Shown here piece by piece: positions 33,251 to 42,294 of a stretch of DNA of 64,000 nucleotides. The notes below the pieces were generated by a model. It saw only the letters and a list, made by a program, of their open reading frames with translations, did not search any database and was not told the DNA's origin. The stretch covers positions 1 through 64,000 of the forward strand of contig DFHM01000012.1 of assembly GCA_002371895.1 (NCBI GenBank), read 5' to 3'. Every line of letters starts with the position of its first letter. Within the stretch, counting starts at the first letter, position 1. The position numbers and the translations under genes were made by a program. Source of the stretch: Candidatus Saccharibacteria bacterium UBA3723. Lineage in GTDB: Bacteria > Patescibacteriota > Saccharimonadia > Saccharimonadales > Saccharimonadaceae.

Positions 33251-34219
33251 CTACACCAAGAATAGATAAGTATAATACGCCGCAAAAATCGCCACCATCA
33301 ACATCCCCTCAAAGCGTTCCAGCCGCCTGCTACTCTTGCCGAACCAATAATAGACTAATGCTGCTAGTAAAACGACAGTAGTATCCACAAAATTAAACGC
33401 CGCAGAGGTAAAGCCGCCATATATCAACGTTGGAAGCCCAAGTACAATACAAATATTAAAGATATTAGTACCAATAATATTCCCCACCGCCAAATCAAAT
33501 TCGCCTTTTCGTGAAGCTCCAACCGTCATTGTGAGTTCAGGCAAAGAAGTGCCAATCACAATCGCCGTCATTGTAATGATCTTTTGACTAATCCCAATCT
33601 CTGATGCAATTAAGCTAGCGTTGTCTACTACAATATCGCTCGCAATTATTATTACAACCAACGTAATCAATAAATAAATAATCGATTTCCAGAGCGTATA
33701 TTTAGCCCTCTCACGTTTTCTGCGTGCGCCTTTTTGTTTCTTCTTTGAATTATGTATTACAACCAAAATATAGGCCAAAAACACCCCAAATGCAGCCATC
33801 AATATCCCAGCATCAATTCGGGACAGCCCATTTTCTTTACCGGTAAAAAGCGAATCGTTCAAAACCAAGAAGAATATCCCCGTTATCAGCACGAGAATCG
33901 GTAATTCTTTCTTTACAGTCTGCTCTTTTACCTTTATTGGTTTCACAAGTGTCGCAACGCCAACAATTAGCAGAATATTAACCACACACGAACCAATCAC
34001 GTTCGCTAGCGTCATATCATAATTGCCGCTCGAAATAGAATTAAAAGAAATTGCAAGCTCTGGTGCGCAAGTACCAAAAGCGGCAATCGTGAGTGCGATT
34101 AGCATTTTCGGCATCTTTAGTTTAATGGCCAAGGAAGACGCCGCATCGACAAATACATCAGAAGCCTTGACTAGAGCCACTAACCCAATCAGAAACAATA
34201 TTATATAACCGATTATCAC
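33251..34219 (-). CDS. CaCA-family Na+/Ca2+ exchanger
   Basis: This 322-residue membrane antiporter of the YrbG (K+-dependent Na+/Ca2+ exchanger-like) group has two inverted repeats, each with the ion-binding motif: AAFGTCAPELAISFNSISSGN near residue 47 and IVIGTSLPELTMTVGASRKG near 220, both containing the key Glu. About ten membrane helices are visible. A basic cytoplasmic loop (KKKQKGARRKRERAK) separates the halves. It likely exports Ca2+ using the Na+ gradient. It lies 4 nt downstream of the HD-domain gene and 11 nt upstream of the phosphotransferase gene, so the three may be one transcript. Confidence 0.9.
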   Translation of the reverse strand: MIIGYIILFLIGLVALVKASDVFVDAASSLAIKLKMPKMLIALTIAAFGTCAPELAISFNSISSGNYDMTLANVIGSCVVNILLIVGVATLVKPIKVKEQTVKKELPILVLITGIFFLVLNDSLFTGKENGLSRIDAGILMAAFGVFLAYILVVIHNSKKKQKGARRKRERAKYTLWKSIIYLLITLVVIIIASDIVVDNASLIASEIGISQKIITMTAIVIGTSLPELTMTVGASRKGEFDLAVGNIIGTNIFNICIVLGLPTLIYGGFTSAAFNFVDTTVVLLAALVYYWFGKSSRRLERFEGMLMVAIFAAYYTYLFLV

Positions 34220-34223
34220 TAAG

Positions 34224-35972
34224 TTAATCCCACACCCAGTTGCTAATATTCTTCATCCTAATATCGCGCTTGTTCTGCCCAGTTGGATTCATAAACGTTC
34301 GGTTAAATGAGCCCAAGTTACGGTAAGTAATATTAGTCTTCGCATCGCGCGTACGGGCCATCGTCGTATAGGCCGCCGAGTCACAAGTCTGAATCATCAA
34401 GCATAGATCACGCATGCCACCGATGTCGTCCTTCGTAGGATTCTGAACACCAAGCCTAACAAGCATTTGGCTACAATACCTATCCAATTCGGCGCGCGCA
34501 TTTGCGTCGCCTTTAATATAACCGTTCGTAGTCAGCTCCTGAGCATGGCCAATCATGCCGCGGACCAATTCGCTAGTATGCGGACCAACGCCAATTTGCT
34601 GCATAAACCTGCGCGCCTCTTTGTCGTTGTAGACCTTCTGGTTGCTCCTCTCTCCATTCCTAGCCGCCTCAGGCTTACCGATATCGTGTACTAATAACGC
34701 GAGATGCATTAATGGCACTAATTTAGCCGGAACCTTGTCTGCATAATTCTCATCGAAATTCCTAAGCACGGTCTCCGTGTGCTCTTGCAAAGTATATTTC
34801 TCTTTGACGCCAGAGTCGGCCTCAAAGACCTTTTTATAATCCCCAACTTTCTTTGCCTCTTCAACGAGCTTTCTTGGGTCAGTGTTTGGATTTCTTAACA
34901 CTCTCTGAAAATAAGGCGTATCACTCTTCTCTCGCCCCATCAATCTTTCCATCCTAAGCGCAACGCGCCCAGTTCTGCGCCAACGAGATTCTTTCTGCGT
35001 CTCAAGATTTTCTGCTGAATCTACTTTCCCAAGCTCAAAAAGATACGAAGCTCTGAACGATCTCCTAATATTTGGCGACTTTACCTTTCTACTAACACCA
35101 ATCGTATGCGTATTCTGAGACCAACTGGCAAAATATTCTTGGCTCATCAATGCACCAGGATACTTTTCGGTAGGCTTACTCTCTTTGCGCGCAATCAAGA
35201 AATTCCTTGCCGCATAACCCGGATCAAGCACCAGCATCTGACGCGTATTTAAGGCTTCACACATTTTACGGACGGTAGTAGATTCGAGACCGGTTTGTTT
35301 GCATATCTTAGAAACATCATCTGCAGTAAAATACTGCTCCGTCATAGGTTTCTTACCGGCAATCTTGTAGAATGCGCTTGGCGGAGTCTTATCCAAAGCC
35401 TTCCTCTGGGCGAAATCTAGCGGAACAGCGTCTGTCAATTCTGGCATCGTCTTTACTAAGTCTTCTCGAATCTTGGCCTGCTCCGCAGCGGTACGTTTTT
35501 CGCCATTCGGTCCAGTTTTAAAGCTAAAATGCCTATCAATCACAACAGCATCAGGGTCCGAAGATTGAATCCTATGTAACTCCCCTCTGCCACCTTCAGA
35601 GTTGCTACGCAATCTCGCATAATCTCTAGCCACACTTAATTCTGCAACATTCAATGCGGCTACTTTATTAATGTTCGCATGCCCGGTAGCATTTCCAGCA
35701 TTATCATAATGCCTATCGACATGCCATCCAGTTTCGCCTGCTTTAGCGGTGCGACCATGGTACATTTCATCGCTATTAAAATCCTTCAAAAGCCCAGCCG
35801 CTTTTAATCTCTGTACAGCCTTATAGCCTTCAGTCCGCTCAAAATCACGATTCGCCTCGCGACGCGTCATCTTTTCCGGAGCTTTTCCGGCATACGGAGT
35901 GCCACTTACCGATTCCCAGCCAGTTTTGCCACCAGTTTTAGAACCGCTTACTGCTTCAGGTCTCTTTGCCAT
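34224..35972 (-). CDS. HD-domain protein, large hypothetical
   Basis: In this 582-residue soluble protein, the region near residues 415-430 (LMHLALLVHDIGKPEAARNG) is an HD-type metal-binding motif, preceded by LQEHTETVLRNFDENY with a candidate first His. This suggests a phosphohydrolase domain in the C-terminal third. The N-terminal 300 residues are basic and unlike anything I know, with several GR/KT-rich segments. It might act on a nucleotide or RNA, but this is inference. The Shine-Dalgarno is AAGGAAT. The exchanger gene follows after 4 nt. Confidence 0.7.
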   Translation of the reverse strand: MAKRPEAVSGSKTGGKTGWESVSGTPYAGKAPEKMTRREANRDFERTEGYKAVQRLKAAGLLKDFNSDEMYHGRTAKAGETGWHVDRHYDNAGNATGHANINKVAALNVAELSVARDYARLRSNSEGGRGELHRIQSSDPDAVVIDRHFSFKTGPNGEKRTAAEQAKIREDLVKTMPELTDAVPLDFAQRKALDKTPPSAFYKIAGKKPMTEQYFTADDVSKICKQTGLESTTVRKMCEALNTRQMLVLDPGYAARNFLIARKESKPTEKYPGALMSQEYFASWSQNTHTIGVSRKVKSPNIRRSFRASYLFELGKVDSAENLETQKESRWRRTGRVALRMERLMGREKSDTPYFQRVLRNPNTDPRKLVEEAKKVGDYKKVFEADSGVKEKYTLQEHTETVLRNFDENYADKVPAKLVPLMHLALLVHDIGKPEAARNGERSNQKVYNDKEARRFMQQIGVGPHTSELVRGMIGHAQELTTNGYIKGDANARAELDRYCSQMLVRLGVQNPTKDDIGGMRDLCLMIQTCDSAAYTTMARTRDAKTNITYRNLGSFNRTFMNPTGQNKRDIRMKNISNWVWD

Positions 35973-36085
35973 ATATTATTCCTTGTTAATATCATAGCAT
36001 AAGCGGCATATTTTTTCCTGACAGCAAAAAGGTCGTATCTAGAGCATCCAAAGATACGACCGATTGCGAACGGTTCCAAAACCTT

Positions 36086-36161
36086 TGGTGGAGTGTAGGA
36101 GATTCGAACTCCTGACCTATTGATTGCGAACCAATCGCTCTACCAACTGAGCTAACACCCC
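36086..36161 (-). tRNA. tRNA-Ala (anticodon CGC)
   Basis: The acceptor stem GGGGTGT/ACACTCC holds the G3-U70 pair that marks alanine tRNAs. The loop is TTCGCAA, giving anticodon CGC, and CCA is encoded. Confidence 0.95.
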
Positions 36162-36192
36162 GTCCGTTCTAAGAAATTATAGCACATTTTCT

Positions 36193-37503
36193 CTAAGCCG
36201 CTTTATCTAAGGACTCACTTTTTGGCTTTTTAGTTGGATCCATCACGAAATCAGGATGCTCCCTTGAGTAATCATCGATATGGGCCTGTAATTCAGCAAT
36301 TTCATCTTGCCATCTTTGAATCGCCTCACGACGAGCGGCCTCCCCAGGGTCATTAATAGCCTTTTCGCCAGCCTGTGACGATCTTCGCATTGAATTTTCT
36401 TGGTCGCGAATCCAGTTTTGACGCATCCTAATATCCCTACTAAGACCACGTACATGTAAATCAGAATTAGAACGATCCATTCTCGCATCTAACTCTCTAA
36501 ACTTAGACACCAGTTCTTTATCATCATCCGAAATCGATTCCGGTAGGTTTTTTGCCAGTTCGTCCAACTTGCCACTCTGATAACTTAGCGATTTCGTTGT
36601 GGAAGCAACAATATATTTCAAACTATCTTTTTCACGGCGACGCTTAGACCATGGAAAAGTAAATAATGGCATCTTTCTGAGCTCGGCCTTCTTCTGCGCC
36701 AAAAAGTCTTGACTCTTCTTCAAGGATTGTTCGGCCCGCATATATTCTACTTGCGCCTTTACGCCATCATCGCAGCCATCCAGTGTCTTCTTCATAGCTT
36801 CCCAAACCGAAGATTGATCGTGAAAATCTTTTATCCCGTCAATCCTGCCATCGAGCTCATCAATTCTGGATATGGCCTCAGAATTACTCAGCTTTTCGGA
36901 TCCAGTTTTTTCTTTCGCTTTCACGAAATCTATGACTTTTTCTTTTCGCTCAACGGGATCTTCGCTAGCCACTTCATTATTAGTCTCAGTAGTGACCTTA
37001 TTCTCAACACCTTTAGCGTCTTCGACTACTTCCACCACTTCAGCCTCGGCCGGAGCAACCTCTGCAGCAGCATCAACCGCTGGAGCTGGAACAGCCTCAG
37101 CACCGCCCAACGCCGCTTCGGCATCGCCTTCATCATCGTCGGCTGCTTGTAATTCGTTATATTCTTTCAAGACCTGACCAATCGCGTCAGGATTTCGTTT
37201 TAGGTAGCCAGTAAGATGCGCCCAGTCATGAGGTAGACCATCCGCACCAACATAAGCGCGCATATCCTTATCCCATGTTGCCCCCTCTTTGATAGCATCT
37301 GCGCCACCACGAAGTTTAACTAGGTCCGCAACCAAATCGCTTAATTCTTTAGGGTTCTTTTTGAAATATTCAATATCATTTTCCGAGATAGAGGATTCAT
37401 CATCTTCAGCATCAGACATCTCCAGCACGTCTGGGCCTTTTTCTATCCCTTCCCAACCCGTGATGCGATCTTTCTTGTCGCGTTCTAGCTCACCATTCAC
37501 CAT
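36193..37503 (-). CDS. Hypothetical acidic coiled-coil protein
   Basis: This 436-residue protein has no signal or membrane segment. The N-terminal 190 residues are acidic and low-complexity (Ala/Glu/Val-rich near 120-170). The middle and C-terminal parts are strongly helical with heptad-like patterns (SLKKSQDFLAQKKAELRK, SYQSGKLDELAKNLPESI, RWQDEIAELQAHIDDYSR), consistent with coiled coil. It ends in a basic tail. No function can be given. The start at ATG 37503 has a Shine-Dalgarno AGAGG. It lies immediately downstream of a divergent promoter region shared with 37569. Confidence 0.65.
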   Translation of the reverse strand: MVNGELERDKKDRITGWEGIEKGPDVLEMSDAEDDESSISENDIEYFKKNPKELSDLVADLVKLRGGADAIKEGATWDKDMRAYVGADGLPHDWAHLTGYLKRNPDAIGQVLKEYNELQAADDDEGDAEAALGGAEAVPAPAVDAAAEVAPAEAEVVEVVEDAKGVENKVTTETNNEVASEDPVERKEKVIDFVKAKEKTGSEKLSNSEAISRIDELDGRIDGIKDFHDQSSVWEAMKKTLDGCDDGVKAQVEYMRAEQSLKKSQDFLAQKKAELRKMPLFTFPWSKRRREKDSLKYIVASTTKSLSYQSGKLDELAKNLPESISDDDKELVSKFRELDARMDRSNSDLHVRGLSRDIRMRQNWIRDQENSMRRSSQAGEKAINDPGEAARREAIQRWQDEIAELQAHIDDYSREHPDFVMDPTKKPKSESLDKAA

Positions 37504-37556
37504 TAATAACCTCTATTAGTTTTATTCATTATACCATTTATGCTTAGCATCTCGGT

Positions 37557-37562
37557 TATAAT
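37557..37562 (+). promoter_or_regulatory. -10 box of leaderless transglutaminase-like gene
   Basis: TATAAT, AAGGTT, ATG: the 6-nt spacer predicts a start at the ATG. Confidence 0.55.
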
Positions 37563-37568
37563 AAGGTT

Positions 37569-38105
37569 ATGGACTTCATAGAAGAGCTGGACAAGACCAT
37601 GAATCAAATCAAATATGGTTGGGCAGACGCCCATGGCTACACTTATCCAGATTTATCTAGAGATTTCGCGAAAGATTACCGTCTGCAGTCGCCAGACGAA
37701 TTATTAAAGACCAAATATGGCGTCTGTTGGGATCAAGTCGAATTGGAGAGAAAAATCCTCGCCGAGGCAAAAATAAAAGCTTCTACATACAACATAATTC
37801 ACTACAGTGAGGATACCAATCCAAAAATGCGTACCCATACCTTTTTATTATTTAGCCACAACAATAAAGTCTACTGGTATGAGCACGCATGGGAAAAACA
37901 TGCCGGCACACACGTATTCAATTCAACAGACGAAGCTATTGCAACGATACAGAAGATATTCATCAAAGACGAACTACAAAATAAATGCGATAAAGATTAC
38001 ATCGTCATCTATGAATACCCTACCCCTAAGCCGCACCTCACTCCATCCGAATTTTATAAACATTGCGAATCTTCGCCTAAATACTTACCGAACAACCAAC
38101 AATAA
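37569..38105 (+). CDS. Transglutaminase-like superfamily protein
   Basis: In this 178-residue protein, the pattern KYGVCWDQVELERKIL, then MRTHTFLLFSHNNKVYWYEHAWE, fits the Cys-His-Asp/Glu arrangement of transglutaminase-like cysteine proteins (Cys near 57, His near 93). Members act as peptidases or acyltransferases; which applies here is unknown. No export signal is seen. The gene converges on the sortase: the read-through end of the sortase frame (38085) overlaps the last 21 nt of this gene on the other strand. Confidence 0.7.
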   Translation: MDFIEELDKTMNQIKYGWADAHGYTYPDLSRDFAKDYRLQSPDELLKTKYGVCWDQVELERKILAEAKIKASTYNIIHYSEDTNPKMRTHTFLLFSHNNKVYWYEHAWEKHAGTHVFNSTDEAIATIQKIFIKDELQNKCDKDYIVIYEYPTPKPHLTPSEFYKHCESSPKYLPNNQQ

Positions 38106-38774
38106 TACATTCCTAAGCGACTTATCTTTCCCGTCACAAGTAGATAACAAAACATATCTACTCGCGTTTTTTGTCCTTCAATAATATGATTTTTGTTTTA
38201 AAATACTGATTATTTTATCGGTGTTTCTATGTATTCCATAAATATCCTTTTCATTAGAACTTATTTTCGCAAACCCAATCGCTTCCAATCCAAAAACCGC
38301 ATCTTCCGAATATAACGCTCCATTAAGATGATCATTGAAAAATCCTTGCTCTGCATATTTTGTAACATCAGAAAACATTTTGCCGTAGCTCATTCTGTGC
38401 CCATAAATAATCAAGAAATCATCCAGCAATATATCATCACGATAATCCAAAAATATACTCCCCGCTACGGAAAATTCATCTCGATAGTTCCGAGATAAAT
38501 AATATGAGTTATCATCCGTCTGCAGAACAGGATAATTGATATTTGTATCGTCTATTCTTATCCATCCGACTATATTAGAGTTTAGTCTTTTTAGCTCATC
38601 AAAATTAAAGTCATCATCATCTTTTTTGGGTTCAATTACTGCAATATCCTCCTCCAATTCAGAACTATTAGCCACCACGACAGTGTCATAAAGGACATAG
38701 GTTAAAATCAAAACTAACGTACAAACGACGAAGACAAACAATATATCAATGCAGCGGCTAACAGTTTTAATCAT
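38085..38774 (-). pseudogene. Class B sortase, cut by an in-frame UGA before the catalytic Cys
   Basis: Sortases join pilin subunits or anchor surface proteins through a Cys thioester. Translation from ATG 38774 shows an N-terminal membrane helix (DILFVFVVCTLVLILTYVLY), the class B core IVGWIRIDDTNINYPVLQTDD, and LLDDFLIIYGHRMSYGKMF with the catalytic His. It then stops at TGA 38180-38178, after residue 198. The same frame continues for 30 codons to TAA (38085), reading SRYVLLSTCDGKDKSLRNVL. This is exactly the missing beta strand with the catalytic Cys (LSTC) and Arg. So the gene is intact except for this UGA. A real nonsense mutation would abolish activity. Read-through or a sequence error are the alternatives. 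It is the last gene of the pilus operon and overlaps the SipA-like gene by 8 nt. Confidence 0.85.
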
Positions 38775-38985
38775 CAAACCCCCTAATTCTCAAAAGCAAA
38801 TACGTCTCATCCCCGACTTTATTTCTTAGCACTAAATCTCCATCCTTATAGTTCGGCGATAAATCATCTCCTTCTATCCGCTCAACCGAAAAGAATGAGA
38901 AGAATACAATCAATAAAACACCAATGGACCCCACCCGAGCTAAAAGACGCCAGCATTCGCGCCCTTTAGCTTTTTTAATTTTCAT
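38767..38985 (-). CDS. SipA-like signal-peptidase homolog (pilus assembly)
   Basis: This 72-residue membrane protein has one helix (LLARVGSIGVLLIVFFSFFSV) followed by VERIEGDDLSPNYKDGDLVLRNK, which matches the first conserved box of type I signal peptidases (G-D-S-M-x-P...GD-V-L). The catalytic Ser position is Asp. SipA of streptococcal FCT pilus loci also carries Asp there and acts in pilus assembly rather than as a protease, and its gene sits between pilin and sortase as here. This version is much shorter than the roughly 170 residues of SipA and lacks the Lys-containing box. It overlaps the pilin stop by 1 nt and the sortase start by 8 nt. Confidence 0.7.
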   Translation of the reverse strand: MKIKKAKGRECWRLLARVGSIGVLLIVFFSFFSVERIEGDDLSPNYKDGDLVLRNKVGDETYLLLRIRGFDD

Positions 38986-40049
38986 TATCTTCCGCTTTTT
39001 CGCAACTTACGAGTAATTGCCAAACCGCAAACCCCCAATACAGCCAAAACAGCAATCGGAGCAATCGCCGAAGTAATGCCGGTTAGTACGGCGGATTCTC
39101 TATTATTCACGAACTTTATCTTATTCGCTTCGGTTATCTCTCCATTCTCCATTGCGGCCGTAGCCAACCATCCAGTAGAGCTTTTCTCTACGCCATTTAT
39201 AAATGTCGTATATCCAGCAGGCGTGGCCTCTACGAGAGCATAGGATAATCCGATAGGCATTTGAGCCAAATCACCACTTTTGCCAATCGTAATAGTCTGA
39301 CCATGTTTTAGATAAATCTTGTTGCTCTCACCGACAACGTATTCTTTCGATGGTTGGACAGTTTGGCCGTCAACAACGATCTCGTCATCCTGACCTTCAA
39401 TTACGAATTTATCGCCTTTACTAGCACCATTTACGGACAGCGAAAACAAGAAATACCTATCACTCTCGCCTAAGTTACCAGTAACTTCCTTCGAAATTTC
39501 AATGTAAGTAAATTTCGCAGAAGATTCAAAGACGACTTCGGTCTTGTCTCCAGATTCGGCATCCCTCGCCTGAGCTACTAAAGTTGGGATAAAGTTACCC
39601 GTCGGCTTGCCATTCTCGTCAACTTCATTACGCACAGAGACCATGGCGATATATTCCTTATTGCTTTTCGGATATGTATTAGAATTGCTACTACTAGTCT
39701 CTTTAATATGGAACTTATAATCTCCCAGAGCACTAAAGCCAACTCCAGACAGATCCAATACCGTAGATCCCGTAGCTAGCCCATTCGATGGCTGCACTGC
39801 GTCAAATTCAATCGTTGCACTTTCCGGAAGATTACTTACTTTGGCCGGATTATTCGGATCTTCCGTAATGCTATATGTAAATGTATTTGTAACCGGATTC
39901 GTTACGCCGTGTACATACCTATGTATTGTCATGCTTTGCGGACTATCCGCATTTTCGCTTACCGTTACAGCTGATGCAAAATTGACAAAAGGTACGCAGA
40001 ACGCCGTAATTGCGGCCAACAAAAAACCACCCAATATTTTCTTATTCAT
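38985..40049 (-). CDS. FctA-like major pilin with sorting signal
   Basis: This 354-residue secreted protein begins with a signal peptide (KKILGGFLLAAITAFCVPFV) cut near Ala27. Two Spy0128/FctA-type isopeptide domains follow; the Lys/Glu/Asn bond residues can be placed in FTYSITEDP, YKFHIKETS and TYIEISKEVTG-like motifs. The C-terminus is a sorting signal: AVLTGITSAIAPIAVL, a hydrophobic span and RKLRKSGR. This is close to the VPTG-APFAVL end of streptococcal FctA. It is therefore likely the shaft subunit of a covalent pilus. It is the first gene of the pilin-SipA-sortase operon. The Shine-Dalgarno is GGAGGAG, and a second strong one upstream serves very short open frames (see findings). Confidence 0.85.
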   Translation of the reverse strand: MNKKILGGFLLAAITAFCVPFVNFASAVTVSENADSPQSMTIHRYVHGVTNPVTNTFTYSITEDPNNPAKVSNLPESATIEFDAVQPSNGLATGSTVLDLSGVGFSALGDYKFHIKETSSSNSNTYPKSNKEYIAMVSVRNEVDENGKPTGNFIPTLVAQARDAESGDKTEVVFESSAKFTYIEISKEVTGNLGESDRYFLFSLSVNGASKGDKFVIEGQDDEIVVDGQTVQPSKEYVVGESNKIYLKHGQTITIGKSGDLAQMPIGLSYALVEATPAGYTTFINGVEKSSTGWLATAAMENGEITEANKIKFVNNRESAVLTGITSAIAPIAVLAVLGVCGLAITRKLRKSGR

Positions 40050-40127
40050 TTCTCCTCCTTAAGTTATTACTTTTGCGCTAATATCATGTAACCATGTCTT
40101 TTTACCTCCTTTTTGACTACTCTAATC

Positions 40128-40151
40128 AAAAAAGTGCTTTCGAAAAAGCAC
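40128..40151 (-). terminator. Terminator after the GT2 gene
   Basis: GTGCTTTTTCGAAAGCAC is followed by TTTTTT on the minus strand, separating the GT2 operon from the pilus operon. Confidence 0.85.
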
Positions 40152-40175
40152 AAGTACAATACTTTTGAAATCTAT

Positions 40176-41798
40176 CTATTTTTTGACGACTTTCTCAGTA
40201 ACGTCAAACTTTTCCATATAGGAACCAATCAATAACCTCGTCTGCGAATAGAATGCGCAAAACGATGTATAGACAATAGCAATTACTGGCGACATTATCC
40301 ATTGCAAAACCATGATAATCTTTTTGGTACTACGATATTTTTTTGGCCTCGGTGGCAGCATTTTGATCGACAAAATAATCGACGCAAACAAGCTCATCAT
40401 TGCGACCGTCTGTATATAGCTCACCACTACCGGCAAGTTATGCGCCAACAAATCGCGCGACTCAATATTAAACAAGAGTGGCACCCAACCACCAAACGCT
40501 ACAATCGGCGCAAATGCCGCAAGCGTAACGTGGCCATCCAAAAGACGGATGAATTTAGGAATCAGAGACAAGTATCGCACCGTACGATCCTTGGATAGCA
40601 TATATTCGCCCACAAATGCCACATCCGATGCACCATAATCCCAGCGGCGTAACTGAATCCACTGCGCCTTCAAGGTTTTGAGTAACGTATCCGACAATAC
40701 GGCATCCTGATAGATTGGCGCGCGAATCGCCAATACATCGTAATTTCCATCAAAGTAAAACAGCGAACGCCAATACTGATGGCCGTCTTCCACAATCGTG
40801 CGCGTACTCCAGAAATTCATCTCAACCAGAGCATCAAGCGGCTGTGAATGCGAGGCAAAATTGCGCAAAGTATGTGGACGCATCGTACAAATCAAATTCC
40901 AGAATGAGTTCGTACATGCAACAACGCGAGTTACTGCCGGCGCATCCCAAATGTTATTCGTAAAAATCGAAACTGGCTGATAGCTCAAGCGCTTCCTATC
41001 TTCGTGAACAATAAATTCATACGCAACCTGGTCAAAATAGCATTCGTGGGGCTTATTATCACTATCGAGCGTCGTCACGATTACATCGCCATAGCGCAAG
41101 CCCTTCTCTCTCACATATTTCTTCAGAACCTTGCCAGCGTTCGTAATGTTTCCACCCTTGCCCACGACTTCTCCAGGAATGCCATCTGGATGTTTTGCCA
41201 AAATAAAGCCACCGAATTTCTTTGAATAATTTTTTTCCAAAGTCTTGGCTACTTTTTCCGCATTTTCACCGCCACGCTCCTCATATGCAATCACAACAAT
41301 CATCCTATCTTTTGGATAGGTAGTTTTTACGATGCTATCCAAAGTCGGCGCCAAAACGTCCAACGTTTCGTTATACATCGTCACAATAACGGCATGGTAA
41401 ACTTGGCTTGGTTTCGGGAAATATCCTTCTTCCGCCGCCGCCATCATACAAAGATTACGAAGATGCGTATCATAATCATATTCATGTTTTTTGGATCCAG
41501 CTAGCTTATCATAGCTTTCTTCCGGATTCTCAAGCTCCGCAAGACGTTTTGACCAATTTACGCCAATACCTTTCTTCACGGTATTGTAGCCCTGTACTAC
41601 CCTATACGCGACGCCAATTGCTTTTACAAGCGTAATAATCACAATTAGCAAAATATATGCCGAACCAAGAATTGGAGAAATTGCCGATAATACAAAAAGC
41701 AAAATAATCATCCCATAGCTAATCATCGCCGGCAACATCTCAAAGAAACGATATAGTGGCGTGCGTTTACCCGTAGGAATTTCGCGTACCTTCGACAT
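40176..41798 (-). CDS. Membrane glycosyltransferase family 2 (cellulose synthase-like)
   Basis: This 540-residue enzyme has two N-terminal and about four C-terminal membrane helices around a GT-A domain. VYHAVIVTMYNETLDVLAPT starts the domain. TTLDSDNKP holds the D-x-D for metal and sugar nucleotide, IVEDGHQYWRS the catalytic acid, and WIQLRRWDYG the Q-x-x-R-W acceptor motif of processive enzymes. It probably builds or exports a surface polysaccharide or modifies a lipid-linked sugar; the sugar is unknown. It starts 1 nt after the stop of the 41800 gene, so the two are coupled. Confidence 0.88.
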   Translation of the reverse strand: MSKVREIPTGKRTPLYRFFEMLPAMISYGMIILLFVLSAISPILGSAYILLIVIITLVKAIGVAYRVVQGYNTVKKGIGVNWSKRLAELENPEESYDKLAGSKKHEYDYDTHLRNLCMMAAAEEGYFPKPSQVYHAVIVTMYNETLDVLAPTLDSIVKTTYPKDRMIVVIAYEERGGENAEKVAKTLEKNYSKKFGGFILAKHPDGIPGEVVGKGGNITNAGKVLKKYVREKGLRYGDVIVTTLDSDNKPHECYFDQVAYEFIVHEDRKRLSYQPVSIFTNNIWDAPAVTRVVACTNSFWNLICTMRPHTLRNFASHSQPLDALVEMNFWSTRTIVEDGHQYWRSLFYFDGNYDVLAIRAPIYQDAVLSDTLLKTLKAQWIQLRRWDYGASDVAFVGEYMLSKDRTVRYLSLIPKFIRLLDGHVTLAAFAPIVAFGGWVPLLFNIESRDLLAHNLPVVVSYIQTVAMMSLFASIILSIKMLPPRPKKYRSTKKIIMVLQWIMSPVIAIVYTSFCAFYSQTRLLIGSYMEKFDVTEKVVKK

Positions 41799-41799
41799 T

Positions 41800-42165
41800 T
41801 TATCCTTCTCCGATAATACTCATCAAAAACTTAATTGCAATTATCGCCATTGCAATACTTACACCCAAGAACAAGCGCGCAATATCTTTGCCTCGCTTCG
41901 TATATAACTTAATACTTAGTAAATTATGGCCAATCCCAAACGCAAACGCTAGCACCGAAAAAGAAACTAAATACCACCAATAGCTAGAGGAATAGCCATT
42001 ACTAATATCAGAGTAGCGCGCATATACCTTTGGGTGGTTAGGATTAAGATTAATAATCGGAAGAACAAATAGAACAACGGCAATCAAAAACTGAGCCGCA
42101 ATCCACCAAAACAGGCCACGATCCTTCTTCCAGATCGTTTTTATTTCTTCCGCTAGTTCTTTCAT
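41800..42165 (-). CDS. Small membrane protein upstream of GT2
   Basis: This 121-residue protein has three predicted membrane helices (WWIAAQFLIAVVLFVLPII, WYLVSFSVLAFAFGIGHNLL, IARLFLGVSIAMAIIAIKFL) and a charged N-terminus. No family is recognised. The gene is coupled to the GT2 gene by a 1-nt gap and probably helps it, by inference. A -10 box TAGAAT lies 11 nt before the ATG. Confidence 0.7.
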   Translation of the reverse strand: MKELAEEIKTIWKKDRGLFWWIAAQFLIAVVLFVLPIINLNPNHPKVYARYSDISNGYSSSYWWYLVSFSVLAFAFGIGHNLLSIKLYTKRGKDIARLFLGVSIAMAIIAIKFLMSIIGEG

Positions 42166-42294
42166 AGCTTACATATATTCTACCATATATCTCTTAAAAT
42201 GATAGTTCTTACGCTTATTCCGGCTCTTTCAGGTTTTTAAGGATTAATTAAACTACGCAAAGTATCATGAGAATACATTTAAGGAGAATACGAC

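Noticed and set aside
12233..38180. Reassigned UGA (as Gly in SR1/Gracilibacteria, or Trp) to explain the two broken genes.
   Set aside because: UGA is the true end of several genes, for example at 44750, 45552, 48155 and 62333 in tight overlaps, and long genes such as gyrA contain no in-frame UGA.
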